Source: JAEZKC01 sp046538945 (GTDB lineage: Bacteria; Fibrobacterota; Chitinivibrionia; Chitinivibrionales; Chitinispirillaceae). From it: 7,763 nucleotides of DNA. Shown one piece after another: positions 1-6,786 of this stretch. The stretch lies in NCBI GenBank assembly GCA_046538945.1, contig JBKHHW010000151.1, forward strand, positions 1 through 7,763. Reading direction: 5' to 3'. The position numbers were made by a program, and so were the translations under genes. Below the pieces are notes generated by a model that did no database searches, had not been told where the DNA came from, and saw only the letters and a list, made by a program, of their open reading frames with translations. Positions within the stretch are counted from its first letter, which is position 1. Each line of letters opens with the position of its first letter.

Positions 1-1320
1 AAGGCCGATTCCGCAGTCAAGCTTTCTCCAATCGGCCGAACGTGAAGAGCCGGTAACCACACACTCCGTAAATCCCATCCCGGCAAGCTCTTTGAGACGG
101 GATGCCATATTGTTGACAGGCCGTACCTCACCCCCAAGCCCCAGCTCCCCGATAAACGCCAGATCCTTGCGCAGGGGTTTGTTGCGGAAAGAGGAAAGAA
201 GCGCGGCGATAATGGCCAGGTCCGCAGCAGGCTCCGAAACGGTCAGTCCGCCCGCAATGTTAAAAAACACATCATGGTCACCAAGAGATATCCCTCCATA
301 TTTTTCAAGCACAGCAATAAGGAGGGAAAGCTTGCGGGGATTGATTCCGGAAGCCACTCTCTGGGGAAGTCCGAAGTGGGAACGATTCACAAGAGCCTGA
401 AGTTCCACTACCAGAACCCTCGACCCCTCGAGCACAGGTGCTATGGCAGTACCGGTCTGGGGCTGGTCGCGGTTAAGAAGGAAAAATTCCGAAGCATTCG
501 AGGTTTGGGCCAGCCCTCCGTCTGTCATGGTAAAGATAGCTATTTCTCCGCCCGGCCCGAAACGGTTTTTGACAGAGCGGAGAATACGGTAATTATGCCG
601 TCCGTCACCCTCGAACTGAAGAACCGTGTCCACCATATGCTCCAGAACCCTGGGGCCGGCAATGGATCCCTCCTTGGTGACATGACCGATAAGAATTACG
701 GATACCCCCTCAGTTTTGGCGTGCCTGAGAAGCATTGAGCCGCATTCTCTTATCTGCGAAACACTGCCCGGAGCACTCTCCAGACTCTCTGTGAACATGG
801 TCTGTATCGAATCTATGACTATTATCTGCGGTTTATGAATATCCAGAACTGAAAGCAGCGTCTCCATGCTGGTTTCCGTAAGCACCTCTACGGAAGCATT
901 CCCCACCCCGAGGCGCTGAGCGCGCAAGGACACCTGCTCCGCGGATTCCTCCCCGGAGACATAGAGCACCTTTCTGCCCGTTGCCCACTGGGCCATGAGC
1001 TGAAGAAGAAGAGTGGACTTGCCGATACCGGGATCTCCCCCCAGAAGAACAAATGCACCTCCCACCAGTCCGCCTCCCAGAACCCGGTCAACTTCCGTGA
1101 AGGTACTTGGAACCCGTTCGGTGTTTTCCGATTTGCAGGAAGAGAGAGGGATCGGCTTTGCTTCGTTTCTCAGTTTGGATGAAGCGGAGGAGGAGCCTTT
1201 TGCGATGCGGAATTCCGTAATACTGTCCCAGGTACCGCAGGAATCACACTTGCCGCGCCACTTGGGGTAGTCCTGACCGCAAGAATTGCATACGTAGGCA
1301 GTTTTCTGTTTTTTATTCAA
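1..1320 (-). CDS. radA: DNA repair protein RadA (Sms), C-terminus cut by window edge
   Basis: RadA is a RecA-like, DnaB-type hexameric helicase that drives branch migration of recombination intermediates in the cytoplasm. Reading the minus strand from 1320 gives 440 codons with no stop or frameshift to the window edge; the family is usually about 450-460 residues, so only a short tail is missing. An N-terminal zinc finger has cysteines at 11, 14, 25 and 28. Walker A is GGDPGIGKST at 94-103, Walker B ends at D170 in IIVIDS, and the RadA hallmark KNRFG is at 251-255. The Lon-protease-like C-terminal domain follows from about residue 285. The start is TTG at 1318-1320: no ATG precedes the zinc finger, and GGAG lies six bases upstream. 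It is the last gene visible in the run, 17 bases after mlaF. All key motifs are intact, so function is near certain. Confidence 0.97.
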   Translation of the reverse strand, partial: MNKKQKTAYVCNSCGQDYPKWRGKCDSCGTWDSITEFRIAKGSSSASSKLRNEAKPIPLSSCKSENTERVPSTFTEVDRVLGGGLVGGAFVLLGGDPGIGKSTLLLQLMAQWATGRKVLYVSGEESAEQVSLRAQRLGVGNASVEVLTETSMETLLSVLDIHKPQIIVIDSIQTMFTESLESAPGSVSQIRECGSMLLRHAKTEGVSVILIGHVTKEGSIAGPRVLEHMVDTVLQFEGDGRHNYRILRSVKNRFGPGGEIAIFTMTDGGLAQTSNASEFFLLNRDQPQTGTAIAPVLEGSRVLVVELQALVNRSHFGLPQRVASGINPRKLSLLIAVLEKYGGISLGDHDVFFNIAGGLTVSEPAADLAIIAALLSSFRNKPLRKDLAFIGELGLGGEVRPVNNMASRLKELAGMGFTECVVTGSSRSADWRKLDCGIGL

Positions 1321-1326
1321 TCCCCG

Positions 1327-1330
1327 CTCC
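1327..1330 (-). promoter_or_regulatory. Ribosome binding site supporting the radA TTG start
   Basis: GGAG on the minus strand sits six bases before the TTG at 1318-1320, inside the 17-base gap after the mlaF stop. Its ideal spacing, together with the zinc finger beginning ten codons downstream, is what fixes this non-ATG start. Confidence 0.7.
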
Positions 1331-1337
1331 GCAGGCT

Positions 1338-2231
1338 TCAGGATTTAGATGACGGATCAGAATCTGGTCCTGACGGACGGGACGGCATCTGGAATTTCTG
1401 TTCCAATTTGTTTCTCCCCACACCAGACCCTTTTTTTAGGCGCTGAATGTCGATCGGTGAAGAGTATGTTTCCTCCTCCTCGACCGCATAGTGAAGCTTT
1501 CTCTGACCGCGGATGAACTGCTGGATATAGGGATTTCTCGACTTGCGGATTTCGGCCGGTGAACCGTAGAAGATGATTTTCCCTTCATGGATCATGGCGA
1601 TCCTGTCGGCGATTTTGTATGCCGATCCGATATCGTGAGTGACCACAATGGAGGTCATCTTGAGCTTTGACCGAAGGGAGAGAATCAGATCGTTTATCTT
1701 ATCTGTCATTATGGGGTCGAGTGCGGAGGTGGGCTCATCGTAAAGCATGATTTCCGGCTTCATGACCAGAGCTCTGGCAAGCCCCACCCGGCTTCGCATG
1801 CCGCCTGAAAGCTCCGCGGGCATTTTGGTCTTGAACTCCTCCCGTAAACCCACCATCTCAAGGGACTCCCCTATGAGCTTTTCGATCTCCTCATCGGTGA
1901 GCTTTGTGTGTTCACGAAGAGGAAAGGCAAGATTCTCGCCCACATTCATAGAATCGAAAAGCGCAGCTCCCTGGAAAAGAATTCCGAACCGCTTGCGGGC
2001 ACTGCTGAAATCGGCAGGTTTGGTAGTAGGTGAAGAAATAACTTCATCATCCAGAAGAATTCTACCCCCGTCCGGGAAAATCAACCCGATAATATGGCGG
2101 AACAAAACGGTTTTCCCGCTGCCGGACTGACCTATGATACAAAGCACTTCCCCCTTGTTCACCAAAAGGTTGATATCATCCAGCACTACCTGTTTACCGA
2201 AGTGCTTTTTGAGATGTTCTACTCTGAGCAT
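1338..2231 (-). CDS. mlaF: MlaF-type phospholipid transport ABC ATPase
   Basis: This is the cytoplasmic ATPase of an Mla/MCE-type lipid transporter, which moves phospholipids between the inner and outer membranes; it should energise the MlaE permease encoded just upstream. The 297-residue protein has Walker A GQSGSGKT at 34-41, a Q-loop at Q87 followed by the GAALFDSMNVGEN stretch typical of the MlaF/Mkl subfamily, signature LSGGM at 141-145, Walker B with LYDEP at 163-167 and a switch histidine at H199. The ABC core ends near residue 242 (FIRG). A tail of about 55 residues follows that is polar and probably disordered, with an acidic EEEE cluster at 251-254 and a Pro/Ser-rich end; E. coli MlaF is about 269 residues. 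The ATG at 2229-2231 has only a weak ribosome binding site, and no other in-frame ATG, GTG or TTG lies between it and the mlaE stop. Subfamily assignment is strong; the substrate is inferred. Confidence 0.93.
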   Translation of the reverse strand: MLRVEHLKKHFGKQVVLDDINLLVNKGEVLCIIGQSGSGKTVLFRHIIGLIFPDGGRILLDDEVISSPTTKPADFSSARKRFGILFQGAALFDSMNVGENLAFPLREHTKLTDEEIEKLIGESLEMVGLREEFKTKMPAELSGGMRSRVGLARALVMKPEIMLYDEPTSALDPIMTDKINDLILSLRSKLKMTSIVVTHDIGSAYKIADRIAMIHEGKIIFYGSPAEIRKSRNPYIQQFIRGQRKLHYAVEEEETYSSPIDIQRLKKGSGVGRNKLEQKFQMPSRPSGPDSDPSSKS

Positions 2232-2285
2232 ACTAAAACCGTTCTTTATCGCCGGATAAGCCGACCTTGTTGCAAGATTCAGTTG

Positions 2286-3086
2286 TCACATTGCCATGAA
2301 AGCGATAAGAAAATCGAAAATGAGAATCAATACAGCAGAAAAAATCACTGCCTTAGTTGTTGCATTTCCTACTCCTTCAGCCCCGCCTTTTGCCTCGAAA
2401 CCGAAATGAGCACCCGTAATAGCCACAATTCCACCGAAAACAGCTGTTTTGGCAACCCCGATAAACACATCATTCGGGTTGAAAAACAACTTCATTCCAT
2501 TAAGATAGGTGTACATGGAAACATCAACCGAGATGAAAACCGTAAATGCCGATCCGGCAAGAGCAATCAGTTCTGCCCACACCACCAGCACCGGCAGCAT
2601 CACAATGCAGGCAACGGTTTTGGGCACAATCAGGTAGCGTATGGGATCGAGCCGCAGCACAGCCATGGCATCAAGCTGCTCGCTCCCCTTCATCGAACCG
2701 ACCTCCGCGGCAATACCTGTCGCAACACGACCCGCGAACACCATACTGGTTATGACCGGCCCCAGTTCCGTCACCATGGTCTTGCAGACAAGCACTCCCA
2801 GATACCTCATGGAAACGGGCAGACCGGACATCTGATATACTGCCTGAGTCACCGTGGCAGACCCAAGAAAAAGAGCGATGACTGTCACCAGGGGAAGAGA
2901 CTCTATACCGAGAGTAAACATATGACTGACAGTGATGTCAGGATTCTTCACAAGCAGATGCAGTCGTGAAAAAGTCTGCACGGTTAGCTTTCCATAACGC
3001 TGAACACTCAGCAGAAGCTCACGGAATTTACCAAGCGACCAGAGGACTACCCGTCCCACCAGTGCTACAAAACGCAATGCAATCAA
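2286..3086 (-). CDS. mlaE: MlaE-type lipid ABC transporter permease
   Basis: This is the inner-membrane permease of the Mla/MCE class, expected to form a dimer that binds two MlaF subunits. The 266-residue product has the family layout: an amphipathic N-terminal region with basic residues, hydrophobic segments around 57-80, 91-120, 152-185, 207-225 and 246-264, and conserved blocks ELGP at 107-110, FAGR at 117-120 and AAEVGSMKGSEQLDAM at 126-141. The start is TTG at 3084-3086, overlapping the dnaB stop as TTGA, which suggests coupled translation; AGGAG lies 11 bases upstream, inside the dnaB end. A second in-frame TTG three codons on is possible but worse placed. mlaF follows after 54 bases. 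No MlaD/MCE substrate-binding gene is adjacent, so the periplasmic partner must be encoded elsewhere if the system is complete. Confidence 0.93.
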   Translation of the reverse strand: MIALRFVALVGRVVLWSLGKFRELLLSVQRYGKLTVQTFSRLHLLVKNPDITVSHMFTLGIESLPLVTVIALFLGSATVTQAVYQMSGLPVSMRYLGVLVCKTMVTELGPVITSMVFAGRVATGIAAEVGSMKGSEQLDAMAVLRLDPIRYLIVPKTVACIVMLPVLVVWAELIALAGSAFTVFISVDVSMYTYLNGMKLFFNPNDVFIGVAKTAVFGGIVAITGAHFGFEAKGGAEGVGNATTKAVIFSAVLILIFDFLIAFMAM

Positions 3087-4486
3087 AATCCCGGCGGCTC
3101 CTCTACTCTGTCTGACATATTCTCGAATCGGGCGAACTCATTCACAAAAGCAACATGGGCCGTACCGATGGGACCGTTTCTCTGCTTACCGACGATAATT
3201 TCGGCCTTACCCTTGTTGTTGGGATCGTCCTTGTTATACACCTCATCACGGTAAACGAACATGACAATGTCAGCATCCTGCTCGATAGCTCCCGATTCTC
3301 TCAGATCGGAAAGCTGTGGACGATGATCGGTTCGCTGTTCCACTGCCCGCGAGAGCTGTGAAAGAGCAATAACCGGCACATCAAGCTCTTTTGCAACACC
3401 TTTGAGCGAACGGCTGATGGTTGAAATCTCCTGCTGCCTACTTTCAGCCTTGCCTGAAGATCCCATAAGCTGGAGGTAATCGATAATTATAAGTTCAAGG
3501 TTATGCTGAGCCTTCAGACGGCGAGCCTTGGCCCTGAGCTCCAGGACTGTTATAGCAGGGGTGTCGTCGATGAAAATGGGGGCCTCAGCCAGAGGACCGG
3601 CCGCAATGCTGAGTTTGGGGAAATCGCGCTTGGGGAGATTTCCACTCCTCAGTGCGTGCATGCTCACCCGGGCCTCGGAACAGAGCATACGTTGAACGAT
3701 CTGATCCTTGCCCATTTCAAGAGAAAAAATCGCGGTGCAGTGCTTCGCCTTCACCGCCGAATGCAGAGCAACTGAAAGACAGAACGCGGTCTTTCCCATG
3801 GAGGGACGTGCGGCAACGATGACCAGATCCCCACGCTGCATCCCGGTAGTCATTTCATCCAATTCCGAAAAACCGGTAGGAATTCCTTTGAAACTCCCCT
3901 TTGAATACCCCTCAATACCTTCAAACGCCTTGGGCAGCAGCTGACCCATGGATTCGAATTTGTTTTTTACCCTGGATTCGGAAATGTTGAAAATCACACT
4001 CTCTGCTTTATCAAGAATTTCCTGGGGCTCCTGATCGGTTGAAAAACAGTCGGTTGTGATTTCCGCCGATACGGAGATGAGCTTTCTGAGAGTTGCCTTC
4101 TCCTGCAGGATATTGGCGTAATGCTCTATGTTGCCGGAAGTGGTCACGTTCTCGACCAGCTCACTCAGATACGCCTCTTCCCCCACTTCGCCCAGCCAAT
4201 TTTTTTTGGTCAGAGCATCGGCGACGGTTATAATGTCAATAGGGGTGTTTTTTTCTGAAAGATCCCTCATGCATATGAATATTTTCCCATGAGCTGCAGA
4301 GTAGAAACACTCTTCATCCAGATGTTCCAGGGCCATATCCGCCGCCTGGCCGTCAATGAGCATCGAACCCAGAATGGTTCGCTCCACATCGAGTGCCTGA
4401 GGCGGAACACGGTCAGAAATGTATGATTCGGCAACAGCAGTACCCCCTTCATCACCGCCTCTGCCTTCTCTTTTTTTATACGCCAT
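3083..4486 (-). CDS. dnaB: Replicative DNA helicase DnaB
   Basis: DnaB is the hexameric 5'-to-3' helicase that unwinds DNA at the replication fork and recruits primase. The 467-residue protein is full length for the family. An N-terminal DnaB domain (about 28-130, beginning PPQALDVERTILG) is followed by a linker helix region and a RecA-like motor domain from about 195. Walker A is ARPSMGKTA at 226-234 with K232, the catalytic glutamate is E257 in FSLEM, Walker B is LIIIDYLQL at 332-340 with D336, and the arginine-finger loop GKQRNGPIG at 433-441 carries K434 and R436. I see no intein and no missing motif. A Gly/Glu-rich stretch (residues 7-19) precedes the folded domain. The ATG at 4484-4486 lies inside the end of the UDG gene (11-base overlap), with AGGA nine bases upstream. 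The usual partners (for example rplI) are not next to it. Confidence 0.98.
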   Translation of the reverse strand: MAYKKREGRGGDEGGTAVAESYISDRVPPQALDVERTILGSMLIDGQAADMALEHLDEECFYSAAHGKIFICMRDLSEKNTPIDIITVADALTKKNWLGEVGEEAYLSELVENVTTSGNIEHYANILQEKATLRKLISVSAEITTDCFSTDQEPQEILDKAESVIFNISESRVKNKFESMGQLLPKAFEGIEGYSKGSFKGIPTGFSELDEMTTGMQRGDLVIVAARPSMGKTAFCLSVALHSAVKAKHCTAIFSLEMGKDQIVQRMLCSEARVSMHALRSGNLPKRDFPKLSIAAGPLAEAPIFIDDTPAITVLELRAKARRLKAQHNLELIIIDYLQLMGSSGKAESRQQEISTISRSLKGVAKELDVPVIALSQLSRAVEQRTDHRPQLSDLRESGAIEQDADIVMFVYRDEVYNKDDPNNKGKAEIIVGKQRNGPIGTAHVAFVNEFARFENMSDRVEEPPGF

Positions 4487-5330
4487 TCGAATCGTTCCTG
4501 TTAAGAATAGCCATCAGCCCCTTGAGATCACCCCAGGCACCAGGCTTGCAACTCTCATTTTTATAAAGCTGCTCTACACTGTAAGTGGCCACAAGGGGTA
4601 TCCCCTTGTACATGTGGGTGCTTCCACGCAGCTGTTCGATGGACTCACTGTTTCCCATCAAAGCATTAGCCGCATCAGCTCCGAAAACCAAAACTGCCTT
4701 GGGCTTTATTATATCCAACTGTCGGTCAATAATCAAACGGCAAACATCAATTTCGTTCTGCTCCGCTTTTCTCCCCCCCGGAGTCCGGCACTTGAGCACA
4801 TGAGTGACAAACACATCCTTGTTCCGGTCCAGTTTGACGGCTTTGAGCATCTTGAGGAACAACTCCTCAGTCTCCCCCTTGAACGGCAGGCCCGTTTTCT
4901 CATCCTCAGCCCCCGGCTCATACCCCACAATCATCAGCCTGCCTTCTGCACTTCCCGATCCGAACACGACCTTTCCGCGAGTCTTTTCCAGAGGACATTC
5001 GGTGCATTTGAGAACATCGAAATACAGATTTTTAAGCAGATCTCTTTTGGAATAACCGGGTTTGACTTGCGCACTTTTTCTTATATTCAGAGCCTCTACC
5101 GGTTTCACTTTGGATAGCTTCTGAAAGGGGTTCTGTTCTTTTTTGGATTGAGGAGGCGGGACCTTCAGTTCGCCGGCTTCAGCGGTATTAACCCTATTTG
5201 TGGAAGCCGGAACTGATACGGAACGGCTGAATAAGCGGTTAACCTCGAAACCGGAAGAAAAAAACATCTCTTCATGACCAAGCTGACGCTGCTGCTGGAG
5301 GTAGGAAATCAGAAGGGAACGAACAGACAT
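4476..5330 (-). CDS. Family-4-like uracil-DNA glycosylase with altered active-site motifs
   Basis: The fold belongs to the iron-sulfur uracil-DNA glycosylases (family 4, UDGa), which remove uracil from DNA to start base excision repair. The 284-residue protein has a short N-terminal helix (1-24), a polar Pro/Lys-rich linker (about 37-92) and a UDG domain from about 93 to 275. The four expected cluster cysteines are present: C109 and C112 in CTECPL, C181 in LKCRTP and C197. The VVFGSGSAEGRLMIVG strand (121-136) is typical. Motif 1, normally GEAPG, reads GYEPG (136-140), so the glutamate is displaced by one. The Asn usual before the third cysteine is H177, and motif 2, normally HPS or HPA, reads SVE at 251-253. 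Catalysis may therefore be altered or lost. The ATG at 5328-5330 has GGGAG nine bases upstream, inside the coaBC end, so the two genes are probably co-translated. Family is secure; uracil-removing activity is not. Confidence 0.85.
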   Translation of the reverse strand: MSVRSLLISYLQQQRQLGHEEMFFSSGFEVNRLFSRSVSVPASTNRVNTAEAGELKVPPPQSKKEQNPFQKLSKVKPVEALNIRKSAQVKPGYSKRDLLKNLYFDVLKCTECPLEKTRGKVVFGSGSAEGRLMIVGYEPGAEDEKTGLPFKGETEELFLKMLKAVKLDRNKDVFVTHVLKCRTPGGRKAEQNEIDVCRLIIDRQLDIIKPKAVLVFGADAANALMGNSESIEQLRGSTHMYKGIPLVATYSVEQLYKNESCKPGAWGDLKGLMAILNRNDSNGV

Positions 5331-5334
5331 AGTA

Positions 5335-6519
5335 CTAAACTCCCAGGCACCCGGCGATACTCCTCAGGATTTCCCGAGCCGCCTCCTGTTTATCCATAGC
5401 CGGACAGTTTTCACTCCTCCCGTCGGCAAACAGAAGAGATATACATGTCGAATCCCGCCCCAAAGCATCCTCGGCTCTGTTATATACCATCATATCACAT
5501 TTTTTTCTTTTCATCTTCTCCACAGCCCGTTCCAGACCGTTTCCACTTTCAAGTGAAAACCCGACGAGAAACTGCTTTTCTTTGCGTTTTCCCAGCCCGG
5601 CAAGGATATCCGGATTCGGCAGCAGTTCCAAAGTCAGCTTTTCGCTCTCCTCCCGGTGAATCTTGGTGGACGAACTAGCAGCCGGCCGGTAGTCGCTTAC
5701 CGCAGCAGCCATGATACACACATCGGCTGAATCGAACTCCCCTTCGAGTGCACTCCGCATCTGTGCAGCACTCCTGACCGGAACGATTTTGGCGCCGGGC
5801 GGAAGCGCTGTCTGAGCGGGTCCGCTCACAACTGTAACCCTCGCCCCCATCGACAGTGCTGCTCCGGCAAGTGCCGCCCCCATTTTTCCGGACGATCGGT
5901 TCGAAATAACCCGCACGGGATCAATCGGCTCCTCAGTAGGTCCGGAGGAAATGAGAATGTGCTTACCCTCAAAAATGGCTGATGCCTCCCGCGGGGACAA
6001 CACCAGATCCGCTATTTGCTCAACCTCAAGCATCCTGCCCGGCCCCACAGCTTTACAGGCAAGCTCACCCTCTCCAACCGGCAGAACTGTCACTCCCCTG
6101 GACTTCAACGTCTCGATGTTGGCGCAGGTGGCTTTGTTCATCCACATGACACTGTTCATTGCGGGAGCAACTGTAATTTTTTCCTCGGGGATGGACAGAG
6201 CAAGTGAGGTCAGAAGGTTGTCGGCAATCCCATGGGCTATTTTAGCGATGGTGTTAGCCGTTGCGGGGCACACAAGAAAAATATCCGCCCATTCGGATAG
6301 ACGGATATGATCCATGTCGTAAAAAGTGGAATTGTCCAGAAAAACCGGATTCCCGGATACCGTTTTCAGTGCCACTTCGCCCACCAGTCCTCGGGCGGAG
6401 GGCGTAAGCACAGTTTTAACCTGGCAACCGCGTTTCCTGAACAGACGAACCAGCGAGGGGATCTTGTACGCCGCGATCCCTCCGGTTATACCTATGAGAA
6501 CTTTCTGGGAATTGTCCAT
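5335..6519 (-). CDS. coaBC: Bifunctional phosphopantothenoylcysteine decarboxylase / phosphopantothenate-cysteine ligase
   Basis: CoaBC carries out two consecutive steps of coenzyme A synthesis: joining cysteine to 4'-phosphopantothenate (CoaB) and decarboxylating the product to 4'-phosphopantetheine (CoaC, FMN-dependent). The 394-residue protein is normal length. The CoaC half (1-180) shows ITGGIAAYK at 11-19, catalytic H71 in DHIRL, PATAN at 85-89, APAMN at 118-122 and the substrate clamp with C155 in GELAC followed by GPGRM. The CoaB half (185-394) shows SSGPTEEPIDPVR from 191, N207 in ISNRSSGKMG, AAAVSDYRP at 271-279, K286 in TKIH and NPDIL at 302-306. By alignment from memory, N122, C155, N207 and K286 fall on the E. 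coli active-site residues with a constant offset of three. The residue after C155 is Lys where Gly is common. The ATG overlaps the rpoZ stop (TAATG); the ribosome binding site is weak, so coupling is likely. Confidence 0.97.
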   Translation of the reverse strand: MDNSQKVLIGITGGIAAYKIPSLVRLFRKRGCQVKTVLTPSARGLVGEVALKTVSGNPVFLDNSTFYDMDHIRLSEWADIFLVCPATANTIAKIAHGIADNLLTSLALSIPEEKITVAPAMNSVMWMNKATCANIETLKSRGVTVLPVGEGELACKAVGPGRMLEVEQIADLVLSPREASAIFEGKHILISSGPTEEPIDPVRVISNRSSGKMGAALAGAALSMGARVTVVSGPAQTALPPGAKIVPVRSAAQMRSALEGEFDSADVCIMAAAVSDYRPAASSSTKIHREESEKLTLELLPNPDILAGLGKRKEKQFLVGFSLESGNGLERAVEKMKRKKCDMMVYNRAEDALGRDSTCISLLFADGRSENCPAMDKQEAAREILRSIAGCLGV

Positions 6520-6737
6520 TACTCGACAATCTGATTTTCCTGATCCTCGATAACTCTGCCTTCGAAGAGCTTCTTCAGGGCAAGTGTGGTTGGTTTGTCC
6601 TTGGTATCCACAATATCAAGCCTGATCTGATCATTTATAAAGCGAGCCTCCTGTGAAGCCATAAGCACGGCTTTATAGCGGCTGATACCCTTCTTTTCAA
6701 GCTTCTCAAGCTGGAGTTCAAGCAAATCGTCCGACAT
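6519..6737 (-). CDS. rpoZ: DNA-directed RNA polymerase omega subunit
   Basis: Omega is the small RNA polymerase subunit that helps fold and retain beta-prime. The product is 72 residues from the ATG at 6735-6737, within the usual 65-100 range. The recognisable core is SRYKAVLMASQEARFIND (about 19-36), matching the helix that contacts beta-prime, then KPTTLALKKLFEGRV (about 48-62), where the Pro-Thr and following helix are family hallmarks. I chose the inner ATG over an in-frame TTG at 6774-6776 because GGGAGG sits five bases before the ATG, while the TTG has no ribosome binding site and lies within a hairpin loop; the extra 13 residues are unlike omega. It is directly followed by coaBC, a common bacterial order. 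In many genomes gmk comes just before rpoZ; here yicC does. Confidence 0.93.
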   Translation of the reverse strand: MSDDLLELQLEKLEKKGISRYKAVLMASQEARFINDQIRLDIVDTKDKPTTLALKKLFEGRVIEDQENQIVE

Positions 6738-6742
6738 GTAAA

Positions 6743-6748
6743 CCTCCC
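6743..6748 (-). promoter_or_regulatory. Strong ribosome binding site of rpoZ
   Basis: GGGAGG on the minus strand, five bases before the ATG at 6735-6737. It is the best match to the anti-Shine-Dalgarno in the window and decides the start of rpoZ against the longer reading frame. Confidence 0.8.
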
Positions 6749-6763
6749 TTAACCTGTGTACCA

Positions 6764-6783
6764 CTTTGTTGTTCAAAACAAAG
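6764..6783 (-). repeat. Short inverted repeat (hairpin) in the yicC-rpoZ gap
   Basis: CTTTGTT and AACAAAG form a perfect 7-base-pair stem with a 6-base loop, starting a few bases after the yicC stop codon. The stem is AT-rich and no run of T follows on the transcribed strand, so it does not look like a standard intrinsic terminator. It could mark an RNA processing site or protect the 3' end of the yicC message; it may also be chance. Confidence 0.5.
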
Positions 6784-6786
6784 CAG

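Noticed and set aside
274..738. Plus-strand open frame of 154 codons opposite radA
   Set aside because: Antisense shadow of radA, whose uninterrupted frame carries all the family motifs.
2232..2285. Small hairpin TTATC-CGGC-GATAA between mlaE and mlaF as a possible terminator
   Set aside because: Only five base pairs, mostly A-T, and no T run afterwards; too weak to call a terminator or regulatory element.
2094..2969. Plus-strand open frame of 291 codons opposite mlaE and the mlaE-mlaF gap
   Set aside because: It is antisense to well-supported mlaE and mlaF, its translation is rich in His, Gln and Ser with no recognisable domain, and it has no convincing start context.
3083..4486. Possible intein or split in DnaB
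   Set aside because: DnaB genes often host inteins at Walker A, but the protein is 467 residues with continuous motifs, so none is present.
4419..5117. Plus-strand open frame of 232 codons opposite the UDG gene and the start of dnaB
   Set aside because: Antisense to a gene with clear family motifs; no domain or ribosome binding site supports it.
6738..6776. N-terminal extension of RpoZ from an in-frame TTG
   Set aside because: The TTG has no ribosome binding site, lies in the loop of an inverted repeat, and the 13 extra residues do not resemble omega; the inner ATG has GGGAGG at ideal spacing.
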